DNA of 64,000 nucleotides from contig NZ_PGCK01000002.1 in assembly GCF_021023085.1 (NCBI RefSeq), positions 310,001-374,000 on the forward strand, in the 5' to 3' direction. This DNA is from Methanooceanicella nereidis (GTDB lineage: Archaea > Halobacteriota > Methanocellia > Methanocellales > Methanocellaceae). The notes under the pieces were generated by a model. It searched no databases. It worked only from the letters and a program-made list of their open reading frames with translations, and was not told the origin of the DNA. How positions within the stretch are numbered: the first letter of the stretch is position 1; every line of letters starts with the position of its first letter. This document shows, piece by piece, positions 1-9,235 of this stretch. The position numbers were made by a program, and so were the translations under genes.

Positions 1-37
1 TTTTTATATTATGCTAGTTATACATTAATTGGTTGCT

Positions 38-589
38 ATGGAAGCAGTTAAAAACCACCTATTATCGATGCTTCAGCAAGACGCCGGGAACGCGTGCACA
101 TATTTCAAACGCAGGACAACGGGGATCATCTCGAACGTCCTCGGGGACTATTACATAACCCAGCACATGAGAACGTATATACTCAGGGCCAGCGGAATGA
201 GGCTCGGTAAAGGCGTAAGGATCAGGGCCCCTATGCACGTGGAAAGGCCGGACCGGCTCACGATAGGCGAGTCATCGTTCATCAACAGGGAAGTTTACAT
301 CGATAATACGGCAGCCCCGGTCCATATTGGTAAGAACGTCATAATAGGGTTCAGGACTTCGATAACCACATCCAGCCACGACCCAAGGTCAAGAGATATG
401 GAAGGCAGGGCTATCACCATCGGCGACGATGTCTGGATAGGTGCCTGCGCCACGATATTGCCGGGAATAAAGATCGGCGACGGGGCGGTAGTAGCGGGCG
501 GAGCTGTGATCACAAAGGACGTAGAGCCTTATACGATGGTAGGAGGAGTCCCGGCCAGGCCAATAAAAAGCCTAAGAGATGATCAGTAA
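38..589 (+). CDS. Hexapeptide-repeat acyltransferase (LbH fold)
   Basis: 183-residue protein of the maltose/galactoside O-acetyltransferase group, which transfers an acetyl group from acetyl-CoA to a sugar or glycan. Hexapeptide repeats of the form I-G-x-x-x-x run from about residue 65 to 170 (for example VHIGKNVIIG, ITIGDDVWIG, IKIGDGAVVAG), with the likely catalytic His in TSSHDP and the family ending VGGVPARPI. The N-terminal 60 residues are helical and not part of the repeat coil. ATG at 38 is preferred to the in-frame TTG at 29. A T/A-rich TATA-like box at 1-10 suggests a short leader. The stop codon overlaps the next start (TAATG). The acceptor is unknown; a role in surface glycan modification is inference. 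Confidence 0.85.
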   Translation: MEAVKNHLLSMLQQDAGNACTYFKRRTTGIISNVLGDYYITQHMRTYILRASGMRLGKGVRIRAPMHVERPDRLTIGESSFINREVYIDNTAAPVHIGKNVIIGFRTSITTSSHDPRSRDMEGRAITIGDDVWIGACATILPGIKIGDGAVVAGGAVITKDVEPYTMVGGVPARPIKSLRDDQ

Positions 590-1134
590 TGAGCATGCTT
601 GATAAAAACAATGTATTATTTACGGGCATCATCGCAATGGTGCTGATAAGCCTGGTCACAGGCATATATCTAATCTCATCAGCACCCGCCGAAACTGTGG
701 AAGAGCGCAATACAGCCATGTTTATGTTCACTTCAGACATCGAAAAGAACATCACAGAAACCCCTGCCACGATCAAGGTGCCTTTCTATATAGAAAACCA
801 TGAAGGAAGGGACATAGAGTATAGATATAGCATTGACCTTTTCCTTAAGGACGGATTCTTCCATCAGAGCCTTGACAAAAAGGACGCATGGACAGAGGAC
901 CTGAACGTTGGGCAAATATTCAACGCAGCTTCCGGCAGCGTTTACGTGCGGGACGGGGAGATACAAAAAGTGGAATGTGAAGTGCCATTTTCATATGACG
1001 GCCTCTGGAAATACTCGAATATCACTTTGGGCGACGACGACTGGAAATACATGAACATCACCATAAAATTATACAAAGACGGCTCGGATGAGATCTACAG
1101 GTCCCTGAAGCTATGGGCGCTTAACAAGATATAA
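589..1134 (+). CDS. Membrane-anchored protein of unknown function
   Basis: 181 residues. A single hydrophobic segment (about residues 10-30) is followed by an outside domain with YIENHEGRDIEYRYSIDLF and a C-terminal KLWALNKI. The outer part resembles the beta-rich extracytoplasmic half of DUF1616-type archaeal proteins, but this is only a resemblance by eye. The start overlaps the stop of the acyltransferase by one base, so the two are probably co-transcribed and may act on the same surface polymer. No catalytic motif was seen. Confidence 0.7.
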   Translation: MSMLDKNNVLFTGIIAMVLISLVTGIYLISSAPAETVEERNTAMFMFTSDIEKNITETPATIKVPFYIENHEGRDIEYRYSIDLFLKDGFFHQSLDKKDAWTEDLNVGQIFNAASGSVYVRDGEIQKVECEVPFSYDGLWKYSNITLGDDDWKYMNITIKLYKDGSDEIYRSLKLWALNKI

Positions 1135-1230
1135 TGAGTTGAACGCTTCAAAATTGCCTGTTCCATTATGTATTTTTTCTAATTTTTATAGCCGCGATGA
1201 TTGTACAAAATAGTACAGGATTAAAACAAC

Positions 1231-1418
1231 AAGCTCACAAAGGCAAACAAGGACCATTATCTTCCACCACAAAGCGCTCGAAGGCGAAAAAGGTCCACAA
1301 ATTTTTTTAAAGTATATGTTAATCTTCTAAAAAAGTCCTTTGTGTACCCTTGTGCCCGTTGAGCCCTTAGTGGTGGAAACTGGTGTACCCTTGTGCCCGT
1401 TGAGCGCTTTGTGGTTAA
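1231..1418. repeat. Dispersed palindromic repeat, site A (inverted core)
   Basis: Fills most of the 392-base gap 1135-1526. The left arm contains ACCACAAAGCGCTCGAAGGC and the right arms contain copies ending in GAGCGCTTTGTGGTTAAC, forming an imperfect inverted repeat. The central core (TTAATCTTCTAAAAAAGTCC) is the reverse complement of the core at the other four sites, so this copy lies in the opposite orientation. The ORF read across it on the minus strand (1257-1526) is an artefact of the repeat. No gene was seen in the gap. Confidence 0.85.
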
Positions 1419-1526
1419 CAAATTAGAGAACTTCGAGCTCTTTGCGGGGAAATAGAGTGAATCAGATTGTAATACCAGAGGAAATAGTCTGAATACGTAT
1501 ATAGCGGATGTACTGATGTTCTTCAT

Positions 1527-3014
1527 TTAATTTTTATAACTTGTAAGCTTTTTCTTTGCCTGGCTTCGTACTGGCATATACCGGATCCGGTTCTCTGCCA
1601 TCTTGACCAGGGCGCCCAGCTTTCTTGCATCACTGTACTTCCTGAACATCAGCTCCGAGTTTACATAGTCCAGCTCGGAAGACATGTATTTCCATGCGAG
1701 CTCTATATCGCCGAAGTCCATTTGCCTTGACCTTATCACGCAGTTGAAACCGTCATAGGACCCGAATCCGGCATCCTCTTTTATCAGTTTTTCCTTCAGG
1801 GCATCCTCCCTTAATCCGGTGCCATGGTAAGGCGTCATAAGAGAAACGACGCTGCGGATGTTTATTTTTCTCGCATAGTCAAGATTCCGGGATACGCTGT
1901 CCCAGGTCTCTCCCGGAAAGCCCACAATATAAAATCCGGTAAGATCGATGTTATGCGACCTGCACACATCTATCATCCGTTCTATCTTTGGCACGGAACC
2001 GGGGTCCTGGCCGATCTCGGACAATGTGCTGTCATCCGTCGATTCTATGCCGGTCATGATACGCGCGCACCCGGCCTTTGCCATGATATTTATCAGTTCC
2101 TCGTTGAGGTTCTGCAGATCCACTTCGCAGGTCCATCTCCACCGGCGGCCGCTCCCGACGATGCTGTTACAAAGACCAACAAGCCTATTCTTATTAAGGG
2201 CGAAATTCGGGTCCCTGAACTGTATGTTCGTCGCCCCGAACCGCTCTTTGAGATAGATGAGCTCCCCGAGCACGGATTCCGGTCCCCTCGAGCGCCATTT
2301 TCTCCCGTGATGCACGGGGTAAGGGCACATGTTACACTTATTCGGGCATCCCCTGCTGGAAAGCACGTAAAATGTAAAGTCTTCGACCTTGTGCCTGAAC
2401 GCATAATATTTCAAAGGTATAAGATGCCATGCGGGGTACGGGAGGGATTCGATATCCTGACAATAGACCCAGTCAGAAGTGATCTTCAGACCTTCGTCAT
2501 CCCGGTATAATACACCTTCGCATGATCGTATATCACCCGATGCTAACACATCAGATATTACAGCTTCCGGCTCTCCGAACAGTAAAAAATCGCCCTTGAA
2601 TTCGTCTATCCAGTGATCATAGGTATTTTTTATGACCGGGCCGAATCCAAAGACTTTTGCGGACGGGCATCTCTCTTTTATCCCGTTGATGAGCTTGATG
2701 TCAGGTATTAATGAAGGAAGGGAAATACGTACCCCGATGGCATCCGGATCTTTTTTTACGGCATTAGTTATGGTTTGCTCCGCGGACATTCTCATAGCAA
2801 GGGCGTCGACGATCTCTACGCTGTTACCGCTTGACTCGAGTACTGAGGCTGAATATAATAGATCCATGGGCGGGCCTGAATGCTGTTCCAGATTAAAATT
2901 ATAAAACAGGCTTTTCAGGAAAGATATCCCGGGGCTGGTCCCGAGCCCTCCTGCCATATCCCTGAAAGACATGTGTCCCGGTATCTCCGGTGGGTTCACA
3001 AGAACGATATTCAC
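1527..3014 (-). CDS. B12-binding-domain radical SAM protein
   Basis: 495 residues from GTG at 3014. That start is chosen because GGAGAA lies 6 bases upstream and the protein then begins with the typical NIVLVNPP of cobalamin-binding radical SAM enzymes. The N-terminal half (about 1-190) is the Rossmann-like B12-binding region. The radical SAM core follows with RGCPNKCNMCPY, a C-x3-C-x2-C cluster motif, and later GFYIVGFPGET. Such enzymes methylate or rearrange unreactive carbons; the substrate cannot be read from the sequence. The gene is monocistronic, flanked by a repeat on one side and a kinase gene in the same direction on the other. Confidence 0.85.
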   Translation of the reverse strand: MNIVLVNPPEIPGHMSFRDMAGGLGTSPGISFLKSLFYNFNLEQHSGPPMDLLYSASVLESSGNSVEIVDALAMRMSAEQTITNAVKKDPDAIGVRISLPSLIPDIKLINGIKERCPSAKVFGFGPVIKNTYDHWIDEFKGDFLLFGEPEAVISDVLASGDIRSCEGVLYRDDEGLKITSDWVYCQDIESLPYPAWHLIPLKYYAFRHKVEDFTFYVLSSRGCPNKCNMCPYPVHHGRKWRSRGPESVLGELIYLKERFGATNIQFRDPNFALNKNRLVGLCNSIVGSGRRWRWTCEVDLQNLNEELINIMAKAGCARIMTGIESTDDSTLSEIGQDPGSVPKIERMIDVCRSHNIDLTGFYIVGFPGETWDSVSRNLDYARKINIRSVVSLMTPYHGTGLREDALKEKLIKEDAGFGSYDGFNCVIRSRQMDFGDIELAWKYMSSELDYVNSELMFRKYSDARKLGALVKMAENRIRYMPVRSQAKKKLTSYKN

Positions 3015-3144
3015 GGCTATTTCTCCTGTAGTAAGCGCTATGTATGTCCACAAAAATATAGCTGAACAAAAAGGAAATAGTTTAGTTACGGATTAAGCGG
3101 TTAAAGGCCGATATCCTCTATTAAAACCGGTAAGCGATAAAGGG

Positions 3145-4686
3145 TCATGCTTCCGGGATCAAGACCACGAGCCTGCAGCCTTTTGTATGATCGCCCGGCA
3201 CCCTGTCCTCCACCCGGAATGTCCCGTTGAAATCGTCCACGAGCATCTTTGTCAGGCAAAGGCCGAAGCCTTTTCCCGATGCCCTTGTCTTGATAAGCGA
3301 TAGCCTTTCGAACAGTTTGTTCTTTAGACTGTCCGGTATCCCCGGGCCGTTATCCTCAACTATGACCTTACAATAATCCTTACAATTTTCCGTGACCTTC
3401 GACAGTTCTATATTTATGACAAGGGGGCCGTTAGAATGTTTTATCGCATTGCCGACCAGGCTGGAAAAAACATCGAATAGCAACTCGTTCGCCATGACGA
3501 GGCATCCTTCTACCGGGGAATAGGATATGGTCACGTCGCGTCCGGGGACATTAGAGTATTGTTCCTTGATCTCCGATAATATTGCACTGATGTCTATGGG
3601 GCAGTTCTGGAACTCTCCCGCCTTAGACCTCTGCGCCTTTCTCACGTTGCCAATCAGTTTTGAGCTATTCTTTAATATTTCAAATGGCTTCAATAACAGT
3701 TTTCGGCCATCTTCATCAAGTTCAATACTATCCAGCGCCAGCTCAAGGTATCCCATAGCGATCTGATTCATATTATTGATGTCGTGGCCCATGAGATCCA
3801 CGTAAAGCTCGGCCTGTATCTTTGCTTCCTGAAGCTCTTTTTCGACACGCTTGCGCTCTGTGATATCCTGTAAAGTTCCTGACATCCTGGCCGCTTTGCC
3901 GTGATCGTCATACGTGACCTCACCCTGGCCATGGATGATACGCTCTTCGCCATCCGGTAAAATGATACGAAAGTCAATATTAAACGGTCTATCAGAATAG
4001 ATCGCGTCATTAACCGATTTTTTTACTATCTCCCGATCGTCAGGATGGATGATATTGTAAAAAGACTCGAACCCGTTCTTACAGTTTTCAGGGTCCATAC
4101 GGCAGATATTGTAGATCTCCTCGGACCAGCGGATCCTGTTATTTTTAATGTCCCACTCATAGCTTCCGAGGCGGGCTATTCGCTGCGATGTCGCGAGATT
4201 CTTCTCGCTCTCCTTTAACGCTTTTTCAGCCTGTTTACGCTCGGTGATATCCCGGATAATGCTGAAAAGCACACGCTCTCCGTCGAACGATATGCCCTGC
4301 GAGCTTACCTCTACCGGGAAAGATGTCCCATCCTTTCGCCTGTGGACCGTCTCAAAAAGGATACCCCGGTCATCAGCCTCTTCCATCTGCTCTTCGACCA
4401 GGGGGCTTGACGATGATTCTCTGAGGTCATAAATGTTCATCCCCAATAGTTCCGGCCCTTTATATCCATAAGCTTTAATAGCCGCATCGTTTGCTTCAAG
4501 GATACTGCCGTCCCTGCCAATAAAAAGAATGATGTCGCGGGCATGCTTGCATAGTATCTCATATTTCTTTGAGACCTTGTCCAATTGCTTATGACTCTTT
4601 TTATAGATATTGAAGGCTGAAAGTTCCCTTTTAATCTCATTTAGCTCTATGATGAGCTCGTCATAAGATCTGGCACTATCGTTCAT
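3145..4686 (-). CDS. PAS-domain sensor histidine kinase
   Basis: 513 residues without membrane segments, so a cytosolic sensor. A coiled N-terminus (1-45) is followed by two PAS domains (about 45-155 and 160-285), each ended by the PAC signature DITERK. The dimerisation/phosphoacceptor helix carries LMGHDINNMN with His301. The HATPase_c domain has the N box (GNAIKHS), G1 (EDNGPGIPD) and G2 (GKGFGLCL). No response regulator is adjacent, as is common in methanogens, where these kinases often stand alone. The divergent 174-base AT-rich gap upstream (4687-4860) separates it from the K+ channel. Confidence 0.92.
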   Translation of the reverse strand: MNDSARSYDELIIELNEIKRELSAFNIYKKSHKQLDKVSKKYEILCKHARDIILFIGRDGSILEANDAAIKAYGYKGPELLGMNIYDLRESSSSPLVEEQMEEADDRGILFETVHRRKDGTSFPVEVSSQGISFDGERVLFSIIRDITERKQAEKALKESEKNLATSQRIARLGSYEWDIKNNRIRWSEEIYNICRMDPENCKNGFESFYNIIHPDDREIVKKSVNDAIYSDRPFNIDFRIILPDGEERIIHGQGEVTYDDHGKAARMSGTLQDITERKRVEKELQEAKIQAELYVDLMGHDINNMNQIAMGYLELALDSIELDEDGRKLLLKPFEILKNSSKLIGNVRKAQRSKAGEFQNCPIDISAILSEIKEQYSNVPGRDVTISYSPVEGCLVMANELLFDVFSSLVGNAIKHSNGPLVINIELSKVTENCKDYCKVIVEDNGPGIPDSLKNKLFERLSLIKTRASGKGFGLCLTKMLVDDFNGTFRVEDRVPGDHTKGCRLVVLIPEA

Positions 4687-4860
4687 ATCCTTAAAAGCGA
4701 TTTTTATTCTACTACTGTCCGGATTATATTGTTTTGATATACTTATTGATATATTTTCACGTATTTCAATTGTATAATAATGCTAATTGGATGGATAAAA
4801 TTAAAATTATAATTACTTATATCATAAAATATATAGTATTAACTGATTATGGGATAAGCC

Positions 4861-5688
4861 TTGACCGACCTAAAAAAGAGGATATACGATATACTTAACG
4901 TGAACGATCCCGATGACCTCACTACAAAGGTAGTCAACCTGTTCCTTATGGTCCTCATTATACTTAATGTGGCCGTTTTTTTCATCGAGACGACCGGCTC
5001 CCGGTTCATTAGCCATTCCATATACTGGTCCTTCGAAGTGTTTTCAGTTGCAGTGTTCACTGTCGAGTATATTTTAAGGGTATGGACCTGCCCGCTGGAC
5101 ATCAGGTATACGGATGATTTAAAGGGCAGGCTTAAATATGTGACCACAAATGTGCTTGGTGTCGCTGACCTTTTTGCGATCCTGCCTTTTTACATAGCGG
5201 TCATGGTGCCGGTCATAGCGCCGCTCGACTTCAGGTTTGTCAGGGCTTTAAGGCTCTTCCGTATCTTCAGGCTCTTTAAGCTAGCGAGGTATTCCGACTC
5301 GTTAGATATTCTGGAAAGAGCGCTGATAAGGCAAAAAGTATACCTGGCCCTTACTTTCGCCATACAGGTCGTCCTGCTGCTGTTGTCTTCCGGACTGATG
5401 TATTATATCGAGAATGATGCGCAGCCGGAAAAATTCAAAAATATTTTTGATTCGATGTGGTGGGGGCTTATACCGCTGACCACGGTAGGCTATGGCGACA
5501 TATATCCTGTCACTCCGCTGGGAAAGATAGCCGGGGGCATCCTGACGTTCGTAGGCATAATAGTGATGGCGCTGCCCATCGGTATCATTACGACCGGCCT
5601 TGAGGAGGAGATCAAACTGGAGAGAAAGAGAAAGCGCAGAATGATGGTAGAGGAAGTATTACTAAAGGATGTACGAAGGATAAAATGA
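4861..5688 (+). CDS. Voltage-gated potassium channel (6-TM)
   Basis: 275 residues. Six transmembrane segments are visible, with an S4 voltage sensor of regularly spaced arginines (RFVRALRLFRIFRLFK, about 120-140), a pore helix, the selectivity filter TTVGYGD (about 205), and an S6 helix running into a basic, charged tail. The layout and length match KvAP-type prokaryotic Kv channels without an RCK domain. The start is TTG, 7 bases after a GGGA ribosome binding site; no in-frame ATG lies near. It should let K+ out or in depending on voltage; physiological role is not shown by context. Confidence 0.93.
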   Translation: MTDLKKRIYDILNVNDPDDLTTKVVNLFLMVLIILNVAVFFIETTGSRFISHSIYWSFEVFSVAVFTVEYILRVWTCPLDIRYTDDLKGRLKYVTTNVLGVADLFAILPFYIAVMVPVIAPLDFRFVRALRLFRIFRLFKLARYSDSLDILERALIRQKVYLALTFAIQVVLLLLSSGLMYYIENDAQPEKFKNIFDSMWWGLIPLTTVGYGDIYPVTPLGKIAGGILTFVGIIVMALPIGIITTGLEEEIKLERKRKRRMMVEEVLLKDVRRIK

Positions 5689-5842
5689 GGGACATATCTA
5701 AGTAAGGTCTTATCAGGGAGATTGCTGATTTTTATGCCGGGGTATTTCTTTGACCTGCCGGTTTTTCGATAAAACGCCAATAACTCGCTTCAATACGATA
5801 TAACCAATAAGTGCTTGAAAAACTATAGTTGATTGTGGTAGT

Positions 5843-5986
5843 ATGGGTAAAATGCCTCAGGAATTCTCAAAAAGGTTTGAAGACAGCAAGTCTAAAAAAA
5901 GTAAAAGTAAAGAGTATACGGACCAATTGTCACATGTTTTTGGCAAAGGCCGGTTCAAGAGGATCGTCCCGTTTTTCTCATCTTGA
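5843..5986 (+). CDS. Possible 47-residue Lys/Ser-rich small protein
   Basis: An ATG-initiated reading frame giving [16 protein letters not shown] and a Lys/Ser run, ending in [13 protein letters not shown]-like GATATAAC lies about 40 bases upstream and a weak GTGG precedes the start. It converges on the acetyltransferase gene and overlaps its end by 32 bases on the opposite strand. Composition looks coding, but no family is recognised and the overlap lowers confidence. Confidence 0.3.
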   Translation: MGKMPQEFSKRFEDSKSKKSKSKEYTDQLSHVFGKGRFKRIVPFFSS

Positions 5987-6476
5987 TCTTTTTAGCGGGC
6001 ACTCCCCCGACCACAGAATACGGCTCTACGTCCGAGGTCACCACTGCCCCGGCGCCTATCACCGCGCCTTCGCCCACCGTCACCCCGGGCAATATGGAAG
6101 TGTTGGCGCCGATCCACACGTTTTTCCCTATGGTTATCGGCTTTAGTTCGATACACTTAAGGCCGTCGTTCTCGTATCTATGGTCCGTCGTCATCAGTAT
6201 CGCCTTACATCCGATATGAGTGCCGTCGCCGATGCATATCCCGCCTGCGTCTTCAAGTATGACTCCTGTGTTTATGAATACGTCATCGCCTATTACGAGG
6301 TTGGTGCCGTATATGCAGTATACGAAGGGCATTATCACTACGTTATGGCCCATCTTTTTGACCAGGCTTTTATATATCAGCGAGCGCGAGTTCTCGAAAG
6401 GCCACATACAGGCCAGCGCCCTCAACGCCCGATAATAGCTGCGATAGGTCCTCGTGGGAATATCTGTCAATCGCAT
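5955..6476 (-). CDS. Sugar O-acetyltransferase, hexapeptide-repeat family
   Basis: 173 residues. The left-handed beta-helix repeats run from about residue 50 to 160 ([48 protein letters not shown]), with the putative catalytic His in TTDHRYEND and the C-terminal [11 protein letters not shown]. It belongs to the same fold as the protein at 38-589 but is not a close duplicate. Acetyl-CoA-dependent transfer to a sugar hydroxyl is the family reaction; the substrate is unknown. It is transcribed away from the preQ0 operon across a 233-base spacer. Confidence 0.87.
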   Translation of the reverse strand: MRLTDIPTRTYRSYYRALRALACMWPFENSRSLIYKSLVKKMGHNVVIMPFVYCIYGTNLVIGDDVFINTGVILEDAGGICIGDGTHIGCKAILMTTDHRYENDGLKCIELKPITIGKNVWIGANTSILPGVTVGEGAVIGAGAVVTSDVEPYSVVGGVPAKKIKMRKTGRSS

Positions 6477-6524
6477 AGTATAAATTAATGTAATATAAAA
6501 TTATAAATATTTCTAATGGCCGGA

Positions 6525-6542
6525 TCTTCCGGGAAAGATCAA
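6525..6542. promoter_or_regulatory. Palindrome in divergent spacer, possible operator
   Basis: GATCTTCCGGGAAAGATC has perfect 6-base arms around CCGGGA. It lies 49 bases from the acetyltransferase start and about 170 bases before the RHH-queC operon. A TATA-like TTTATATT at 6683-6690 sits about 20 bases before ATG 6710. RHH proteins bind short palindromes, so this is a candidate site for the adjacent regulator, but binding is inference. Confidence 0.3.
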
Positions 6543-6709
6543 TGAAGATAAGTTAGCCGGATACAATGCTGCGTATGTTCACTGGTTGATCACAGATACA
6601 ATGGCATATTAAGGCGATCTGATAAGCAGTGGATCATATCCGGGTAAACTTTTAGGAAAATTGATCATTTGTACCACACATATTTATATTATCACAGTAT
6701 TACCCAGGT

Positions 6710-6907
6710 ATGAACGTGGTATTATCTATGCCGAAGATCAGTGTTGATGTCCCCCAGGAACTTCTCGATGACCTCATGTCACATGTAGGAGAAGATAAGA
6801 AGTTCGTCAGCCAGTCGGACGCCATCCGTGCGGCAATAAGAAAAATGCTGGACTCGCTTGATGAGATAGATGAGAGACACGGCCGTATCCGGAGGATGAG
6901 GAAATGA
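6710..6907 (+). CDS. Ribbon-helix-helix (CopG/Arc-type) regulator
   Basis: 65 residues or fewer. The typical RHH opening MPKISVDVPQELLDDL begins at the internal ATG 6728, which has GTGGTA 7 bases upstream; ATG 6710 may serve a near-leaderless transcript. The strand-helix-helix pattern (PKISVDVP, then two helices SQSDAIRAAIRKML) fits a dimeric DNA-binding protein without a ligand domain. Its stop overlaps the queC start (ATGA), making it the first gene of the preQ0 operon. A role in controlling that operon is inference. Confidence 0.82.
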   Translation: MNVVLSMPKISVDVPQELLDDLMSHVGEDKKFVSQSDAIRAAIRKMLDSLDEIDERHGRIRRMRK

Positions 6908-7584
6908 AGTCTATCGTGCTATTATCAAGCGGGCTCGATTCCGTTGTAGCTTTTAAAAAGGCTTATGATATGTCGGATATTGTGCTCGCCATAACGTTCG
7001 ATTACGGGCAGAGAGCCGCAGCACAAGAGATCGAACATGCTAAAAAGATATGCGGGCGCTTTAACGTAAAGCACCTGGATATCGAATTGCCCTGGCTGAA
7101 AGAGATCACCAGAACAGCGCTCGTGAACAGGGAAAAGGCGGTGCCGGAGCCAACGGAGCAGGAGCTCGACGATATAAAGGGAAAGGCGCTGTCCACGGCT
7201 CACCAGGTATGGGTGCCTAACAGGAATGGCGCTTTTATCAATATCGCCGCAGCCTATGCGGACTCGCTGGAAGCAGATATGATAATATGCGGGTTCAACG
7301 CGGAAGAGGGTGCGACGTTCCCGGATAATACGCCCGGGTTCGTGGAAGCCATCAATAAAAGCCTCGAATATTCATGCCTGAAGAAGGTCGCTGTAAATGC
7401 TCCCGTAATTGACCTTGACAAAGAGCAGATAATAAGGGAAGGCGCCGCGATAAACGCCCCGATCGACCTGAGCTGGAGCTGCTATTATTCACACGAGAGC
7501 CCTTGCGGTAAATGCGAAAGCTGTATGAGAAGGGCCCGCGCGTTCAGGCGTGCAGGGATACCGGACCCGTCGCTGGAGGGCTGA
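6904..7584 (+). CDS. queC: 7-cyano-7-deazaguanine (preQ0) synthase
   Basis: 226 residues, full length for QueC. The PP-loop ATPase motif LLSSGLDSVVAF is at residues 6-17 and the C-terminal zinc-binding cysteines are in SWSCYY, PCGKC and ESCMRR. QueC uses ATP and ammonia to turn 7-carboxy-7-deazaguanine into preQ0, the base that archaea insert at position 15 of tRNA for archaeosine. It overlaps the RHH gene by 4 bases and is followed at 4 bases by the DUF366-like gene. Confidence 0.96.
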   Translation: MKSIVLLSSGLDSVVAFKKAYDMSDIVLAITFDYGQRAAAQEIEHAKKICGRFNVKHLDIELPWLKEITRTALVNREKAVPEPTEQELDDIKGKALSTAHQVWVPNRNGAFINIAAAYADSLEADMIICGFNAEEGATFPDNTPGFVEAINKSLEYSCLKKVAVNAPVIDLDKEQIIREGAAINAPIDLSWSCYYSHESPCGKCESCMRRARAFRRAGIPDPSLEG

Positions 7585-7588
7585 AAAA

Positions 7589-8143
7589 GTGAAATTGCTG
7601 ATAGCGGATGAGACCATCGACTATGATGGCAGCCAGATAGGCTCTTTATGGGCTTATACCAGGTTCAGGCTGCAGGATGACAGCATAGTCTGCTTCCGTG
7701 GAAAATGTAATGTCACCCCGGACCACATGATAGACCTCGAAGACCGAGTCATGGACGAAAAGATAGAGTCCCCCGATATGATACATTTTATCGTTGAACA
7801 CTTTGATATGACGTCGCTGAAGCTCGCATATGCCCGCCAGAGGCTTCTCGCGGCGATCGCGGCAGAAGTATTCAAGGACCGGGGAATAATCGTAAAGAGG
7901 TCGGGAGACGACCTGTTTTACGATGGGGGTAAATTATCCATATCTATAGCATCTGCCAGCCCGGTAAGCCATAAGATACATTTTGGCATAAATGTGCGGT
8001 GTGATGAGTATATGAGCCTGGAAAAGATGGGTATCACGGACCCTGAGGCCATCATGGCCGTGATAGGGGAAAGATATTCGGCAGAGTACGATGATATCGA
8101 GATGTCCCTTAGAAAGTCAAGACCACTGGGAGTGTATTTATAA
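7589..8143 (+). CDS. DUF366-family protein in the preQ0 operon
   Basis: 184 residues from GTG 7589. The start is chosen because GGAGGG sits 8 bases upstream; the longer frame would run back into queC. The protein has LLIADETIDYDGSQIGSLWA at its start and a central IHFGINVRCDEY segment, which I recognise as DUF366 (COG2029). No enzyme motif is evident. It lies between queC and queE and overlaps queE by one base, so it very probably serves 7-deazaguanine or archaeosine metabolism. The exact step is unknown. Confidence 0.82.
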   Translation: MKLLIADETIDYDGSQIGSLWAYTRFRLQDDSIVCFRGKCNVTPDHMIDLEDRVMDEKIESPDMIHFIVEHFDMTSLKLAYARQRLLAAIAAEVFKDRGIIVKRSGDDLFYDGGKLSISIASASPVSHKIHFGINVRCDEYMSLEKMGITDPEAIMAVIGERYSAEYDDIEMSLRKSRPLGVYL

Positions 8144-8883
8144 TGAGGTCGCCCGTAAGAGAAATATTCGTGAGCGTGCAGGGAGAAGGCCCTTATGCAG
8201 GATACAGGCAGATATTCGTAAGGTTCCCTAAATGCAATCTTGAATGCCTGTACTGCGATACGCCAAAGGAATGGGATATGTCGAATAAGTGTATGATCCA
8301 GATCACCCCGGGAGTAAATGAGTTTAAAGAGTTCGATAACCCGTTATCGAACGATCAGGTGCTGGAGATCATCAAGTATTACAATAAGATACATTCAGTA
8401 TCATTGACAGGTGGGGAGCCCCTGCTTTACGCACGCTTCATAAAAGAGTTGAAATATTCAAGGTATCCCCTGTATCTTGAGTCAAATATGACGCTGCCTG
8501 AAGGAGCGAAGGAGATCAAGGACATTATCAAGTATGTCGCCGGTGACTTTAAGCTAAAGACACACTGCGACTTCAAGGGGCAATACGAGAAGGTGTTTAA
8601 CGATACTGCAAGGTCTTTCAGCATATTGAGAAAATCAAGCTTCAGGGATTGCTTCTGCAAGATGATAATCACTAAAGACGATGAGAAGGAAAACATGCTG
8701 CATGCCCTGGACCAGATAAAAGGATGTTTATCCACGTTGATATTACAGCCGGTGACGCCTGCGGAGAAAATATCCGAACCGGTGCCGGTGAAAAAGGTCA
8801 TGGAATTCCAGGAAGCTGCGATGGACGTAATAGAGGATGTAAGAGTAATACCTCAGACCCACAAGATGTGGGGGTGTTTATAA
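8143..8883 (+). CDS. queE: 7-carboxy-7-deazaguanine synthase (radical SAM)
   Basis: 246 residues. QueE hallmarks: SVQGEGPYAGYRQIFVRF, the cluster motif KCNLECLYCDTP (C-x3-C-x2-C, near residue 33-40), and SLTGGEPLLY. The C-terminal QTHKMWGCL also matches the family end. It contracts the ring of 6-carboxy-5,6,7,8-tetrahydropterin to CDG using SAM and Mg2+. The start overlaps the DUF366 stop (TAATG) and queD follows with no spacer. Confidence 0.95.
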   Translation: MRSPVREIFVSVQGEGPYAGYRQIFVRFPKCNLECLYCDTPKEWDMSNKCMIQITPGVNEFKEFDNPLSNDQVLEIIKYYNKIHSVSLTGGEPLLYARFIKELKYSRYPLYLESNMTLPEGAKEIKDIIKYVAGDFKLKTHCDFKGQYEKVFNDTARSFSILRKSSFRDCFCKMIITKDDEKENMLHALDQIKGCLSTLILQPVTPAEKISEPVPVKKVMEFQEAAMDVIEDVRVIPQTHKMWGCL

Positions 8884-9228
8884 ATGAAGTTAGGTGTAAT
8901 CGAGTACATAGACAGCGCTCATTATTTACCCGGCCACGAGACATGCGGATGCACGCATGGCCATACGTATAAAGTCGAAATGATAATAAGCGGCGAAAAG
9001 AGCGGCAAGGGTATGGTAATGGATTTTTATGAAATGAAAAAGACGTTGAAGAGAGTCTTAAGCGAATACGATCACAGGTGCCTTAACGACATCATAGAGT
9101 ACCCGAGCGTCGAGAACCTGTGCGAATCAGTATACTCTAAATTACGTGCTGAGATACCTTTTCCGTTCTCATTGAGGATATGGGAAGGAAAAGGCAAATG
9201 GTGCGAGATAGATGAAAAAGGCATTTAG
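8884..9228 (+). CDS. queD: 6-carboxytetrahydropterin synthase
   Basis: 114 residues. The zinc ligands and catalytic residues of the PTPS/QueD fold are visible: SAHYLPGHETCGCTHGHTY gives the first His, the catalytic Cys and the HGH pair, followed by DFYEMKK, SEYDHRCLND and the substrate-binding Glu in RIWEGKG. It forms 6-carboxytetrahydropterin from dihydroneopterin triphosphate, the substrate of QueE. It is the last gene of the operon and is followed by a terminator. Confidence 0.95.
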   Translation: MKLGVIEYIDSAHYLPGHETCGCTHGHTYKVEMIISGEKSGKGMVMDFYEMKKTLKRVLSEYDHRCLNDIIEYPSVENLCESVYSKLRAEIPFPFSLRIWEGKGKWCEIDEKGI

Positions 9229-9235
9229 GAACGTG

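Noticed and set aside
1257-1526. 89-codon minus-strand frame
   Set aside because: Runs across the dispersed repeat and has no coding character.
1824-2510. 228-codon plus-strand frame opposite the radical SAM gene
   Set aside because: The minus strand holds clear radical SAM motifs; this frame has no ribosome binding site or recognisable domain.
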